Below are positions 24,551 to 34,049 of a stretch of DNA of 64,000 bases, in pieces. The notes below the pieces were generated by a model. That model did no database searches. It was not told the DNA's origin and was given only the letters and a program-made list of their open reading frames with translations. The stretch is from NCBI RefSeq assembly GCF_003667825.1, contig NZ_CP033043.1:1613001-1677000 (forward strand). The letters run 5' to 3'. Source of the DNA: Metabacillus litoralis (lineage in GTDB: Bacteria > Bacillota > Bacilli > Bacillales > Bacillaceae). The first letter of the stretch is position 1. Each line of letters opens with the position of its first letter. The translations under genes and the position numbers were made by a program.

Positions 24551-25621
24551 TTACTCTCGACAATAGTCCACTATTTGATTTGTACATAAATTGTAAATAT
24601 CACAATTTTTATAGGATTTATACCAATGAACGGTTTTTTCAATAGTTTCATGAATGTTCCATTTAGGCAACCAGTTTAATTGATGTTTTGCTTTACTTAT
24701 ATCTAAGCTTAAAAGGTTTGCTTCATGAACATCTGCTTGTTGATTTATTTCCCACGTTCCTTCTCCCCAAATATCCACTAATAAGCTTACAAGATTTTCT
24801 ACCGAAACATTTCCTTCTTCTCCAGGACCAAAGTTCCAAGCCCCAGAAAAAGCCGGGCCATGTGTAAGAATTTGTGATGTTAATAAAAGATATCCGCTCA
24901 ATGGTTCTAACACATGTTGCCAAGGACGAATTGATTTTGGTGATCGAATGGAAATCGGTTTCCTTTTTTCTATTGCACGTACACTGTCCGGAACAATTCG
25001 ATCTTCTGCCCAATCTCCTCCTCCAATCACATTGCCTGCCCTAACTGTTGAGATGATCTTTCCATGTTCACTAAAATTCTTCTCATTGAAATATGAATTT
25101 CGATAGGAAGCTACTAATAGTTCGCTGCAAGCTTTACTGGAACTATATGGATCATACCCTCCTACTGGATCAATTTCTCGATACCCCCATACCCATTCTT
25201 TATTTTCATAACATTTGTCTGTTGTAATAAAAATACCTACCCTTGTTTCGTCAGTTTTTCTTATCGCTTCTAGGATATTCATTGTCCCCATTACATTTAC
25301 GTCATATGTTTCTTTAGGGTGGCTATATGAATATTTCACTAAAGGTTGCGCTGCTAAATGAAAAACTATTTCTGGACGATATTGCTCAAAAACATTTTCT
25401 ATTGCATGTTGATCTCTAATGTCCCCTCTTATATCAGTTATCTTATTTTCAATACCTGATAGAACAAATAGGTCTTTATTTGTTAATGGATCTAAGGAAT
25501 AACCAATCACTTTAGCACCAAGCATGTTTAACCATATCGTTAGCCATGTACCCTTAAAGCCTGTGTGACCTGTCACAAGAACTGTCCGATCTTTAAATGT
25601 GTCCACAAAATTAATGGTCAT
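24551..25621 (-). CDS. rfbG: CDP-glucose 4,6-dehydratase
   Basis: The 356-residue protein is an extended SDR. Its glycine motif VTGHTGFKGTWLTIWLN (about 16-32) is the one distinctive of CDP-glucose 4,6-dehydratases. NVMGTMN, ITTDKCYENKEW, and the catalytic YDPYSSSKACSELL (Tyr-x3-Lys) are visible, as is RAGNVIGGGDW. It converts CDP-glucose to CDP-4-keto-6-deoxyglucose. It follows the epimerase gene with an 11-base overlap and is the last gene of the operon. The start ATG has GGAGGGGG. Confidence 0.93.
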   Translation of the reverse strand: MTINFVDTFKDRTVLVTGHTGFKGTWLTIWLNMLGAKVIGYSLDPLTNKDLFVLSGIENKITDIRGDIRDQHAIENVFEQYRPEIVFHLAAQPLVKYSYSHPKETYDVNVMGTMNILEAIRKTDETRVGIFITTDKCYENKEWVWGYREIDPVGGYDPYSSSKACSELLVASYRNSYFNEKNFSEHGKIISTVRAGNVIGGGDWAEDRIVPDSVRAIEKRKPISIRSPKSIRPWQHVLEPLSGYLLLTSQILTHGPAFSGAWNFGPGEEGNVSVENLVSLLVDIWGEGTWEINQQADVHEANLLSLDISKAKHQLNWLPKWNIHETIEKTVHWYKSYKNCDIYNLCTNQIVDYCRE

Positions 25622-26588
25622 TGATCAATCCCCCTCCTATTCCGTATTCGTTTTGTCTATACCAATTTATTGTGCGAAGAATCCCTTCTTCTAAAGAGAT
25701 GTTAGGTTGCCAACCTAATAGATTTTTAACTTTAGAGATATTGGGTTGTGGTGTCATTCGTTCATTTTCCCTATATTTCAATGCCCCATATTGTGGTTGT
25801 AGGTTTGTATTCATATGAGAAAAAATAGTATCAACAAAATATTTAATTGGATATACTTGACCACTTCCAATATTAAAAATCTCGTTCTTAATTTCTGGGT
25901 TTACTACAGCTAGTAAAAATGCATTAATTATATTTTGAATATAGCAATAATCCCTTAGTTGGTCGCATGGCGTTAACAAAACTTCTTTGTTCTGTAAGAT
26001 TTGTTGAATAACATAACTAAATAACTTATGAGATTCTTCTGATTCTCCAAACAAATTAAACGGCCTAAATGTAATAATATTTATCCCTAGCTGAGTAGCT
26101 AACTGATGGGCAATTAAAGTGGCTGATGCTTTTGTACTACCATATACATCTATTGGTTTTAGCATCATTTCCTCATGAATAGCTTCATCAGTTTCACCAT
26201 ACTCTGAACTAGAGCCAAGATTAATAATTTTTTCAAGATTTTTACTGTATTGTGCTGAAAAAATGAGATTGGCAGTTCCTTCTATATTTGTTCGAATAGC
26301 ATCTAGGTAGTTGTCATTCCTACTGTTAACCCCATATGCAGCGAAATGAAAAATAACATGTGGTTGAAATTGCTTAATAGCATTCTCTATATCAGAATAA
26401 TTAGATATATCACCTGTAAATTGTTGGATTTGAGATAAAGCATTTCTTAATCGCCATGGGTTTGAGGTTTTTCTTGTAAAGACGGCAACCTCACATTCTT
26501 TGTAAAGTCTGCTTATAAGGTGAGAACCAATAAAACCATATCCACCTGTTACAAGTATTTTTTTATTGGCAAGTGTGTTTTGAATCAT
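25611..26588 (-). CDS. NAD-dependent epimerase/dehydratase (CDP-sugar processing)
   Basis: The 325-residue extended SDR has the glycine motif KKILVTGGYGFIGSHL (about 9-24), IFHFAAYG, LGSSSEYGE, and the catalytic VYGSTK (Tyr and Lys). Placed between CDP-glucose dehydratase and a glycosyltransferase, it probably reduces or epimerises CDP-4-keto-6-deoxyglucose. This would give a CDP-6-deoxyhexose. The dideoxysugar enzyme RfbH is not present in the window, so a 3,6-dideoxy product is not supported. ATG with AAGGGG. Overlaps rfbG by 11 bases and lies 2 bases after the glycosyltransferase. Confidence 0.88.
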   Translation of the reverse strand: MIQNTLANKKILVTGGYGFIGSHLISRLYKECEVAVFTRKTSNPWRLRNALSQIQQFTGDISNYSDIENAIKQFQPHVIFHFAAYGVNSRNDNYLDAIRTNIEGTANLIFSAQYSKNLEKIINLGSSSEYGETDEAIHEEMMLKPIDVYGSTKASATLIAHQLATQLGINIITFRPFNLFGESEESHKLFSYVIQQILQNKEVLLTPCDQLRDYCYIQNIINAFLLAVVNPEIKNEIFNIGSGQVYPIKYFVDTIFSHMNTNLQPQYGALKYRENERMTPQPNISKVKNLLGWQPNISLEEGILRTINWYRQNEYGIGGGLINDH

Positions 26589-26590
26589 AA

Positions 26591-28744
26591 CTAAGCCCCT
26601 TGCAAATTACTTACATGTAGTGGGTTTTTTGCAGAATAGTTTGAAGTAACTGGAGTGTAGAAAGGTTTGAGATCATAAATTCCTGCTATATCTCTTAAAT
26701 TTTCACTAATATTTATTAAATGATAAATATAAGGTATATAGATATAATTTAAGACTTCTTCAGAAAATAATAACTTCTCAAGTTTCCAAAGATCATAATT
26801 TTTTTCATTTATCATGATCATACTTCCAAAGTGATAAGAAACTAATAGATTTCCGTCTATTGTTAATGTACCATTCTCTTTAGAAACAGTATGTTCATTT
26901 TTCATAACTAAGTTCCAAGGAGCAACATTAATTCCAACATGATCAATTATTTTGATATTTGAAAAAAGCTTTGGTATTGATTCTAAATATTTCTGATCAC
27001 CCCAACTATCATACTGAGGATTATATTCGTTCGAACAATGATCAATACACTTCTCTTTCCACCAATCAAGAATCATAAAAGACATATTATCGCGTTTAAA
27101 TCCAATCAATCCTGCTTGGTACTGTCCATGAATATTCTCTAATTCCTTTGTACCATTTTGTTTACTTAAGAAAATAGAGTAACTTCCCCATTCATTCATT
27201 AATTCCATTGGGTTATTAAAGAAATAAATATCACTATCACAATAGATAATGTGGTCTATTTCTTTAACATTATTTAGAACATACTGACATAACGGGGCTT
27301 TTAACGTCCAACAATATTCATTTATAGCACGTTCATTTTTCACTTTAAGTAGTCTTTCATCTTCTAACTCTTCTAATCGAATAAGGGAAACATGCTGTAA
27401 ATTCATATCACTTAATATTTGGTGAGTTGTATTGTCTATTGTTAATATCCACATGTGAAAATTTCGCATTTTTTGATGAATTGACCCATATAATGCCAAC
27501 CCTTTTATTAAATATTCCTTACTGATAATCGCTGTAAAATTCATAAAATGATCCCACTGATCTATTTCGCGACTTAATTTAGAATATTTATAATAAGTCT
27601 TTGCATTTGATGGGTCTTCTTTCTGTAATCCCTGTTCTAAAATATTCTTATCAATTTGAGCAATTTTGTTTATACTTCTACGAATCGCTTCTAGATAAGG
27701 AACATACACATAATTCATAATCGTGCGGTCTATTTGTAAAGTATTTAATGACCATAAATCAAATTCTGTAAAATTGTAAATGGAAAGACATGCAAAATGA
27801 AAGACAATTAATGGATCGTTTTCGATATAAAGTCTATTTTCTTTTGTCGTAAGTTTATAATTATTATTGTAAATTGTATTCCAAGGTGCTGCATCAATCC
27901 CTAAATGCGTTGATATTTTAACTCTAGCAAAAAATCTTGTTAGATCATCTAAATACTTTTGATCACCAAATCTATTATTAGAAGATTCTTTAAAGCACCA
28001 TTCTATACATTTTTCCTTCCACCACTTAAGTGCCTCACGACCATAATGATCGTTTTTAAATCCTACTAGACCAGCTTGAAATTTACCGTATTTTTCCTCA
28101 ACCCACTCTAAATCTCTTTGAGGACATAAATAAATTGATTTTTCTCCCCACTCCCTGAAAATAGGTTCGGGATTTGAGAAGAAAAACAAATCTCCATCTA
28201 CATATACAATTGAAGGTAAACTGTAGCTTTCTAGCAAATATTCCATTAGCGGTGCCTTTAAAGTCCAACAATATTCATTCGTTTGTCTGGTTTTTTTCAC
28301 CTTCTTTAGTCTGTTATCTTCCAAATCTTGCACTTTAACTAAAACCATATTTTCTAGAGATAGTTTATTGAAAATCGAATAGGTCGCCTCATCGATACAA
28401 CAAACAAATAAATGAAATTCATTAGTAAAATTCTTTATTGATTCATATAAAGCAAGAACTTTAAAAATATACTCTTTCCCAGAAATTACACAAAAGTTAT
28501 ATCGTTTACTTTCTATATTTGGTTCTTCTAACTTCACTTTTGTTTTAGATAACTGATCATACATATTGTCATTTGTATGTTCTAATGTATCCTTCATTTG
28601 ATGACTAGTTAGAATCATAGGTTCCTCAAGTTCGTCATAACGGTGGAAACTGTTACTTGAAACATCATTACTTACCTTTTCTTCACTTTCGTTGTTCCAC
28701 CATAACTTGAAATTATTGACTAATTTCCCAATGTAATCACTCAT
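26591..28744 (-). CDS. Tandem-domain GT-A glycosyltransferase, 717 aa
   Basis: Two homologous GT-A domains stand in series after an 80-residue leader: about residues 81-360 and 399-690. Matching blocks are NEYCWTLKAPL (156-166 and 476-486), the metal D-x-D (YVDGDLFFF, Asp183/185; YCDSDIYFF, Asp503/505), QAGLVGFK/QAGLIGFK, WWKEKCI and GDQKYL, all offset by about 320 residues. Both sites look intact. This suggests a polymerase-like or two-linkage enzyme. The ATG at 28744 (AAGGGGA) is chosen. A longer frame overlaps the cytidylyltransferase. Confidence 0.88.
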   Translation of the reverse strand: MSDYIGKLVNNFKLWWNNESEEKVSNDVSSNSFHRYDELEEPMILTSHQMKDTLEHTNDNMYDQLSKTKVKLEEPNIESKRYNFCVISGKEYIFKVLALYESIKNFTNEFHLFVCCIDEATYSIFNKLSLENMVLVKVQDLEDNRLKKVKKTRQTNEYCWTLKAPLMEYLLESYSLPSIVYVDGDLFFFSNPEPIFREWGEKSIYLCPQRDLEWVEEKYGKFQAGLVGFKNDHYGREALKWWKEKCIEWCFKESSNNRFGDQKYLDDLTRFFARVKISTHLGIDAAPWNTIYNNNYKLTTKENRLYIENDPLIVFHFACLSIYNFTEFDLWSLNTLQIDRTIMNYVYVPYLEAIRRSINKIAQIDKNILEQGLQKEDPSNAKTYYKYSKLSREIDQWDHFMNFTAIISKEYLIKGLALYGSIHQKMRNFHMWILTIDNTTHQILSDMNLQHVSLIRLEELEDERLLKVKNERAINEYCWTLKAPLCQYVLNNVKEIDHIIYCDSDIYFFNNPMELMNEWGSYSIFLSKQNGTKELENIHGQYQAGLIGFKRDNMSFMILDWWKEKCIDHCSNEYNPQYDSWGDQKYLESIPKLFSNIKIIDHVGINVAPWNLVMKNEHTVSKENGTLTIDGNLLVSYHFGSMIMINEKNYDLWKLEKLLFSEEVLNYIYIPYIYHLINISENLRDIAGIYDLKPFYTPVTSNYSAKNPLHVSNLQGA

Positions 28745-28764
28745 TTTGAATATTTCCCCTTTTC

Positions 28765-29505
28765 CTATGACTTCCATATTTTATTAGCTTCAACTAAATC
28801 TTTCGGGGTATCAATCGACATCCATAATCCATCATGTTCATAGATTGCTAGCTCTTCATCTTTAATCAGATTCTTTAAAGGATCCTCCTCAAGAACACAC
28901 TCTGGGTCATCACTTAAATAATGAAAGAAGTCTCGATTACATACGAAGAATCCTCCATTAATGATCGAGTTCATCTCAGGTTTTTCTACAAATTTTGTTG
29001 CAATCCCATCTTCTACTTCCAGAATTCCGTATTGACTTTGTTTTCTTATTCCTGTAAGAGTCACTGTTTTTCCTTTTTCCTTATGAAACTGAATCAATTT
29101 ATCAATATTAATATCTGATAATCCATCCCCATAAGTGAGCAAAAAGATATCATCATCAACATATTTCTCAATATTTTTTATTCTAGCGCCAGTCATTGTT
29201 TCTAAACCTGTATCTGCAAATGTTATGGACCAATCTTCAATATTAGTAAGTGGAATAGGTTTGTTCTCGTTTAATACTAGCTCTAAATCACTTTCCTTCC
29301 ACTTGTAATCAATAAAATATTCTTTAATTTTTTCCCCTTGATATCCAAGTGGCAAGATAAATTCATTATATCCATATTGACTATACAATTTCATAATATG
29401 CCAAATAATAGGTTTCTCATTCACTCGTGCCAATGCCTTTGGTATATTTTCTTCCAATCCTCTCATTCTAAGTCCCTTACCACCGCACAAAATAACAACT
29501 TTCAT
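28765..29505 (-). CDS. rfbF: Glucose-1-phosphate cytidylyltransferase
   Basis: The 246-residue protein has the nucleotidyltransferase start MKVVILCGGKGLRMRG, with IPKALARVNEKPI supplying the catalytic lysine, then LLTYGDGLSDI (metal-binding Asp) and FVEKPEMNSIINGGFFV. This set matches RfbF, which makes CDP-glucose from CTP and glucose-1-phosphate. It is the first gene of a four-gene operon ending with rfbG. The ATG at 29505 has AAAGGG at good spacing. An ATG two codons earlier is too near the site. A CATACAAT (29566-29559), the sigma-E -10 consensus, lies upstream without a clear -35. Confidence 0.93.
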   Translation of the reverse strand: MKVVILCGGKGLRMRGLEENIPKALARVNEKPIIWHIMKLYSQYGYNEFILPLGYQGEKIKEYFIDYKWKESDLELVLNENKPIPLTNIEDWSITFADTGLETMTGARIKNIEKYVDDDIFLLTYGDGLSDINIDKLIQFHKEKGKTVTLTGIRKQSQYGILEVEDGIATKFVEKPEMNSIINGGFFVCNRDFFHYLSDDPECVLEEDPLKNLIKDEELAIYEHDGLWMSIDTPKDLVEANKIWKS

Positions 29506-29585
29506 TATCATCACCCTTTCTATCTATTTATTGCATATGCTATTCCGTTTTTTACTTTATTGTATGAGGTACATATACTAAAAGA

Positions 29586-29620
29586 GAGAAAAACCCTACT
29601 AACAAACTAGTAATAGTAGG
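29586..29620 (-). terminator. Terminator between the two minus-strand sugar units
   Basis: CCTACTA (29595-29601) pairs with TAGTAGG (29614-29620). On the minus strand the stem is followed by GTTTTT. It separates the unit 31747-29718 from the CDP-sugar operon. Confidence 0.65.
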
Positions 29621-29717
29621 TGATTGACATACAATATTTATTTAAAAACAGGAAATATTGTCCCTTTTTTAATGTTTAGACCTTTCTAATTTACTAAGGG
29701 CTAATAGAGTCTTCCCG

Positions 29718-30650
29718 TTACTTTTGTGTCATTTGGATATCTCGACCTAATGCTTTGAGCAGTTTCTGCTTTAGATATAACAAGAAAATATTTAGCTTTT
29801 TCACTTTATATCTTTTTGTACTAATACCTTTAACAAGACTTAACCCTTCTTTAAAACGGTTCGTTTTTATAAGTCTATCAGCATAGTCCAGTTCTAATTT
29901 AACCAAATATTCCTTTAGTTCACTTGATGCCACTACCTCTTTACTTTCTATAATGTTTTTAATCGTTTCAATTATTGGATAGGGTTGTGGTGTATAGAGA
30001 ATTGTGCACATGCTGTTTGGTAGTCCGCGATAGTAAGTAACTTGATTTGTATGACTATATGCAATATGATCATGAATACTTATTCGGAACCACATATCTT
30101 GGTCTTCCCCATGGTGATGATTAATCGCAAAAAGACCTACTTTCTCAAACGTTTTTTTTGGAACAATAACTCCAGAAGAGATAACTGGAAGGTCTCTAAG
30201 AACACATTTACTATATTGACGTATTAGACCTTCCCATGGGGTTTTGGGGATTGATTCAATTATTGGTGTAATTTTCCGTCCATTTTTTAAGATGATTTGA
30301 TATGCAGTAGCATATGCTCCAGCTTCTGGATATTTCTCTATTAAACGAAAAACAGTCTCAAGAAATGTTGGTTTCCATTCATCATCCGCATCTAAAAATG
30401 CGATTAGGTCCGTTTTTGCTTCCTCAATCCCTCTGTTTCTAGCCGCAGAAGCTCCTGCGTTTTTTTGTTGAATCACTCGAATACGCGGATCTCCAATTTC
30501 CGCAACTTTATTATAGCTATTGTCCGTTGAACCATCATCGATAATCACAATTTCAAATGTTTGAATAGTCTGACTTAAAACAGATTGTACCGCTCTTTTT
30601 ATATAGTGTTCCTTGTTGTAAAGTGGAATGACTACTGTGACATCGAACAT
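29718..30650 (-). CDS. Family 2 glycosyltransferase
   Basis: The 310-residue protein begins MFDVTVVIPLYNKEHYIKRA and has EIVIIDDGSTDNS and FLDADDEW (the metal-binding D-x-D), the GT-A layout of family 2. The C-terminal 90 residues are basic and helical, without transmembrane segments, as in peripheral membrane glycosyltransferases. Donor and acceptor are unknown. The ATG at 30650 has GGGAGGGAG. The gene overlaps the end of the pyruvyl transferase gene by 19 bases, showing translational coupling. Confidence 0.92.
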   Translation of the reverse strand: MFDVTVVIPLYNKEHYIKRAVQSVLSQTIQTFEIVIIDDGSTDNSYNKVAEIGDPRIRVIQQKNAGASAARNRGIEEAKTDLIAFLDADDEWKPTFLETVFRLIEKYPEAGAYATAYQIILKNGRKITPIIESIPKTPWEGLIRQYSKCVLRDLPVISSGVIVPKKTFEKVGLFAINHHHGEDQDMWFRISIHDHIAYSHTNQVTYYRGLPNSMCTILYTPQPYPIIETIKNIIESKEVVASSELKEYLVKLELDYADRLIKTNRFKEGLSLVKGISTKRYKVKKLNIFLLYLKQKLLKALGRDIQMTQK

Positions 30651-31747
30651 AGTGCTCCCTCCCAATTTTTCATTGCTAATTTTTGAGCATTCGGAAGGGT
30701 TAATATTGGTGGAATGTACTTATTGTGCAAAATATTCATTATAGAAGAATACAACTGCTCCTCTTCAAAATGAGTTGAATCAATTGTAAAATCTGGGTTT
30801 GCCTGAATCTCATTTGCCCAACCCATGCATTTTGGATGGTATGATAAGATCACTGTAGGAGTTTCTGTCATATAACCAAAAATACAACTATGAAGTCTCA
30901 TCCCAACAATCCCTCTACATCTTGAAATTAAGTTTAATACATCAGCTGGATTATGCTGATAAGCTATTCGTGAAACAGGAATCTGTATGTTAAGTCGTTT
31001 TATCATCTCGTTGTGAATATCAAAATCTCCAAATACCCGGTGACCGTTAAAATCAATAAAAATTAGTTCTTCAACATCTTCTAATGTTAAACGATTTAAA
31101 ACATTTAAGATCTTTTCAAATCTTCTTTTTTCAATCTCAGTATTTAAGCCAATATACCTTTCGTAATGACATAATGAAATGGCTAGTCCTCTTCTATTTG
31201 ATGAATGATTATTGAGGTTGTTATCTTGTTGTGAAAATGGAAAAAGTGGAGCTAGGTCGAACGTTTTCTCAATATTTAGATCAGGTGCTAAACTTTTAAC
31301 AATGTTGAAGCTATCTTCATCACGTACACCAATATAGGAAAGTTTATTTATAAATTTCTTACATGCTAGTTCTGCTCCACTATCTCTAAATGGCCCAAAA
31401 GAAACCCCTAATGCAATTGCACAATCTCCTCTACTTAAATCAATTAAGTCTGCGTCGCGGGTCAATTTATCCGTGGAATGAAAGACAGATCCTCCACCAA
31501 AAACAATTATATTTGATGTTAAAGCATGGTAATATAATCTGATTAAATTTTCACTCTTAACTTTTTCTCGTTCTACATACAAGGGTAATACAGGTAGTTT
31601 CTTTTCAAAATTAGGTATATGAACTGAAGTCGCAAGGATCTCATTAGATTTAAGGAATTGGTTGCATCCCCAAGTTGATGATGCTAATAACACATCATCA
31701 CCAGTGTTGTACTCACCGTAATATCCAGATAATAGAATTTTCCTCAT
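30632..31747 (-). CDS. Polysaccharide pyruvyl transferase family protein
   Basis: The 371-residue protein has the family pattern: ILLSGYYGEYNTGDDVLLAS near the N-terminus, IIVFGGGSVFHS at about residue 80, a serine-rich middle, and VGMRLHSCIFGYMTETP late in the chain (the RLHS motif). Such enzymes (e.g. CsaB, EpsO) add pyruvate ketals from phosphoenolpyruvate to cell-wall or exopolysaccharide sugars. It is first in a two-gene unit with the family 2 glycosyltransferase. ATG with TAGGAGAG. Divergent from the CgeB-like gene at 31909. Confidence 0.9.
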   Translation of the reverse strand: MRKILLSGYYGEYNTGDDVLLASSTWGCNQFLKSNEILATSVHIPNFEKKLPVLPLYVEREKVKSENLIRLYYHALTSNIIVFGGGSVFHSTDKLTRDADLIDLSRGDCAIALGVSFGPFRDSGAELACKKFINKLSYIGVRDEDSFNIVKSLAPDLNIEKTFDLAPLFPFSQQDNNLNNHSSNRRGLAISLCHYERYIGLNTEIEKRRFEKILNVLNRLTLEDVEELIFIDFNGHRVFGDFDIHNEMIKRLNIQIPVSRIAYQHNPADVLNLISRCRGIVGMRLHSCIFGYMTETPTVILSYHPKCMGWANEIQANPDFTIDSTHFEEEQLYSSIMNILHNKYIPPILTLPNAQKLAMKNWEGALCSMSQ

Positions 31748-31908
31748 ATTATCTCTCCTATTTTTTAATTTTAATGTACGTAAACAAATATACTAGTGTT
31801 CTAGATTTAGAAGAAATTAATGAATCTGTCTTGTTCCGATATATATACAAGTTCATATGTTATTAATGTACGATTTCTTCTAATTTTGAAAATAAGGAGG
31901 GATAAGAT

Positions 31909-32853
31909 TTGTTGTTTAAGAAGTTAAAGCTACTATTTATTACGAAGGATTGGTCTAGCGGAATCGAACGAAATAATTACTATCTCTCCCAATCGTTAAG
32001 AAAGCTGACTAAATTAACTATTTGGGAAGAACCAGGAAATATTCACGATATTCTATCTTCTCTTGATTTTATACCTGATTTTATTCTTTTGAACGATTTA
32101 CGCCCATCACGATGCCCCGAAATAAAAGGATTGCAAACATGTGATATTCCTATAGGAATGATTATGCATGATTTGCAGTACGAAACGAGTTATCGAAAGC
32201 AATTTATTGAAGAAAACAACATTCTATATCTTTTTACACATTATCGGGATAAGTTTTTAGAATGGTTTCCGGAATATGAGGATAGAATGATCTGGTTTCC
32301 TCATTATGTTCATACAGAAGTTTTCAAAGATTATAAACAAGAAAAAGAAATGGATTTTCTACTAATGGGCTCAACATACCCTCCGATCTATCCATTACGA
32401 GCAGCTATTTTAGATGGGATGAAAGATCTACCAAATTTCACCTTTCACGAACATCCAGGATATGATAAAGGCAAATATGACGAAAAGGAATATTTTGTAG
32501 GACGGAGGTATGCAAAAGAACTTAATAAAGCCAAAATTTTTTTTACCTGTGATTCCATATATAAATATCCAGTTATGAAATATTATGAAGTGCTTGCCAG
32601 TAATACCCTTCTATTAGCTTCCCATTCAAAAGAACTAGAAGACTTAGGGTTTATTCCTAATGTTCACTTTGTGGAAATCAATACAGAAAACTATTATGAA
32701 AAGGCTATGTATTATCTAGAAAACTACGAAAGTATTGGAAAAGAAATCGCAAAAAATGGATATAATATGGTTCGCAAACAACATTCTGTCAGCACAAGAG
32801 CGAAATTTTTAGTTAAAACAATAAAAAAAATTGTAAAAGCAAAAAAGAAATAA
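31909..32853 (+). CDS. CgeB-like glycosyltransferase (spore maturation type)
   Basis: The 314-residue protein has the CgeB-family architecture. The N-terminal Rossmann part is LLFITKDWSSGIERNNYYLS with DFILLNDLRPSRCPE. The C-terminal half carries LLMGSTYPPIYPLR, FHEHPGYDK and KIFFTCDSIYKYPVMKYYEV. That last segment is followed by the glutamate-containing nucleotide-binding ELEDLGF. In B. subtilis cgeB is expressed late in the mother cell and its product glycosylates the outermost spore layer. TTG start with AAGGAGG eight bases upstream. A CATATGTTA at 31854-31862 matches a sigma-K -10 only. Confidence 0.8.
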   Translation: MLFKKLKLLFITKDWSSGIERNNYYLSQSLRKLTKLTIWEEPGNIHDILSSLDFIPDFILLNDLRPSRCPEIKGLQTCDIPIGMIMHDLQYETSYRKQFIEENNILYLFTHYRDKFLEWFPEYEDRMIWFPHYVHTEVFKDYKQEKEMDFLLMGSTYPPIYPLRAAILDGMKDLPNFTFHEHPGYDKGKYDEKEYFVGRRYAKELNKAKIFFTCDSIYKYPVMKYYEVLASNTLLLASHSKELEDLGFIPNVHFVEINTENYYEKAMYYLENYESIGKEIAKNGYNMVRKQHSVSTRAKFLVKTIKKIVKAKKK

Positions 32854-32878
32854 AATTGGAAAGGAGATGAATATTAAG

Positions 32879-33970
32879 ATGAAGTTGTTATATATCGGTT
32901 ATCTAGGATTTAATAATGTTGGAGACGAAGTCTGTTATGAATCATTTATTCAATCTATCAACAGATGGTCTAACTCTGTAGACAAAGTCATTGCTTATGA
33001 CATTAAGGAAAACAAAGGAATAAAGAATATATTAAACAAAGAAACAATCGATGCTGTAATCTTAGGTGGAGGTTCACTTTTTCAAGGCGATATTTTTTTA
33101 ACACTTGCCGAGGAAGCAATCGAGTTGGGAATACCCTTATATAGCTATGGTACTGGAATCGATTATCTAACAGAGGACACCATGTCTAAATATATAATTG
33201 GAGAGTCTTTTCAACCATCATCTTTTTTTGATAATCGGCAAATCAATACAAGTCGGATAAAAAAATTAGTTGAGTCGTTAACATATACTGGAGTAAGAGG
33301 TCCGTTAACCCTTCAATTTATTAAAGGTTTATCACCCGTTAACTCTTCTATTGAGATAATTGGTGATTCAGGCTTTATTTATAGTCCAAATTCTGATCAT
33401 TATATCTTGAATCATTATTTATTTCCTGTTCAAGCACCCCTAATTGCAATTAACTGGGGAACTACTTTTAATAAACTTTTCGGATATAATGAAGCATTAG
33501 TAGAAGACCAACTTATTGAAAGCTGTTTCTACTTGATATCTAAAGGGTACCATATTGTCATTTATCCAATGTGGAATCAAGATATTGAATCATGCAGGAA
33601 TCTTTACAACCGTCTGAACAACAAAGATTCTGTTACATTCATTCCAGAGGTTTGTAGTTCGTCACAAATTTACTCATTCTTAGGTAAATGTCACTTTTCA
33701 ATCAACTTAAAACTGCACGCTAATATTTTATCTGCAGCGGCCTTTACTCCATTTATTCAATTTGCTTACCGTTCAAAAGGCTTTGATTTTGCTTTATCTA
33801 TAAACCAATTTGAAAACACATTATATCCCCATTCCTCAACAATACTTGAAACAATTAAAGAGAAAGAGAAAAATTTTACCCGTTATCGTGAAAATTACGC
33901 CAACAAATTGAAAGCAGAAAAAGAAAAATACACTGAAAAGCACAAATGTTTTATACAAAGCCATTTTTAG
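32879..33970 (+). CDS. Second polysaccharide pyruvyl transferase family protein
   Basis: The 363-residue protein begins MKLLYIGYLGFNNVGDEVCY. It contains AVILGGGSLFQG (about 62-73), YSYGTGIDYL and a serine-rich end with INLKLHANILSAAAF (the R/K-LH motif). It is divergent in sequence from the first copy at 30632. AAAGGAG lies 12 bases before the ATG, a slightly long gap, and an earlier ATG sits on the site. It follows the CgeB-like gene by 25 bases, so the two form one plus-strand operon. The unusual tail (NYANKLKAEKEKYTEKHKCF) is basic. Confidence 0.87.
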   Translation: MKLLYIGYLGFNNVGDEVCYESFIQSINRWSNSVDKVIAYDIKENKGIKNILNKETIDAVILGGGSLFQGDIFLTLAEEAIELGIPLYSYGTGIDYLTEDTMSKYIIGESFQPSSFFDNRQINTSRIKKLVESLTYTGVRGPLTLQFIKGLSPVNSSIEIIGDSGFIYSPNSDHYILNHYLFPVQAPLIAINWGTTFNKLFGYNEALVEDQLIESCFYLISKGYHIVIYPMWNQDIESCRNLYNRLNNKDSVTFIPEVCSSSQIYSFLGKCHFSINLKLHANILSAAAFTPFIQFAYRSKGFDFALSINQFENTLYPHSSTILETIKEKEKNFTRYRENYANKLKAEKEKYTEKHKCFIQSHF

Positions 33971-34049
33971 TTGCGATAAATATCTGCACCTTTTGATAAT
34001 AGCTGCATAAATTATTCACTAAGTGAATCTTTTCCCATTGGAGGTAATT

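Noticed and set aside
29559..29566. CATACAAT as a sigma-E promoter for rfbF
   Set aside because: The -10 matches the consensus, but no -35 is seen at the correct distance. It is noted in the gene entry but not listed as a promoter.
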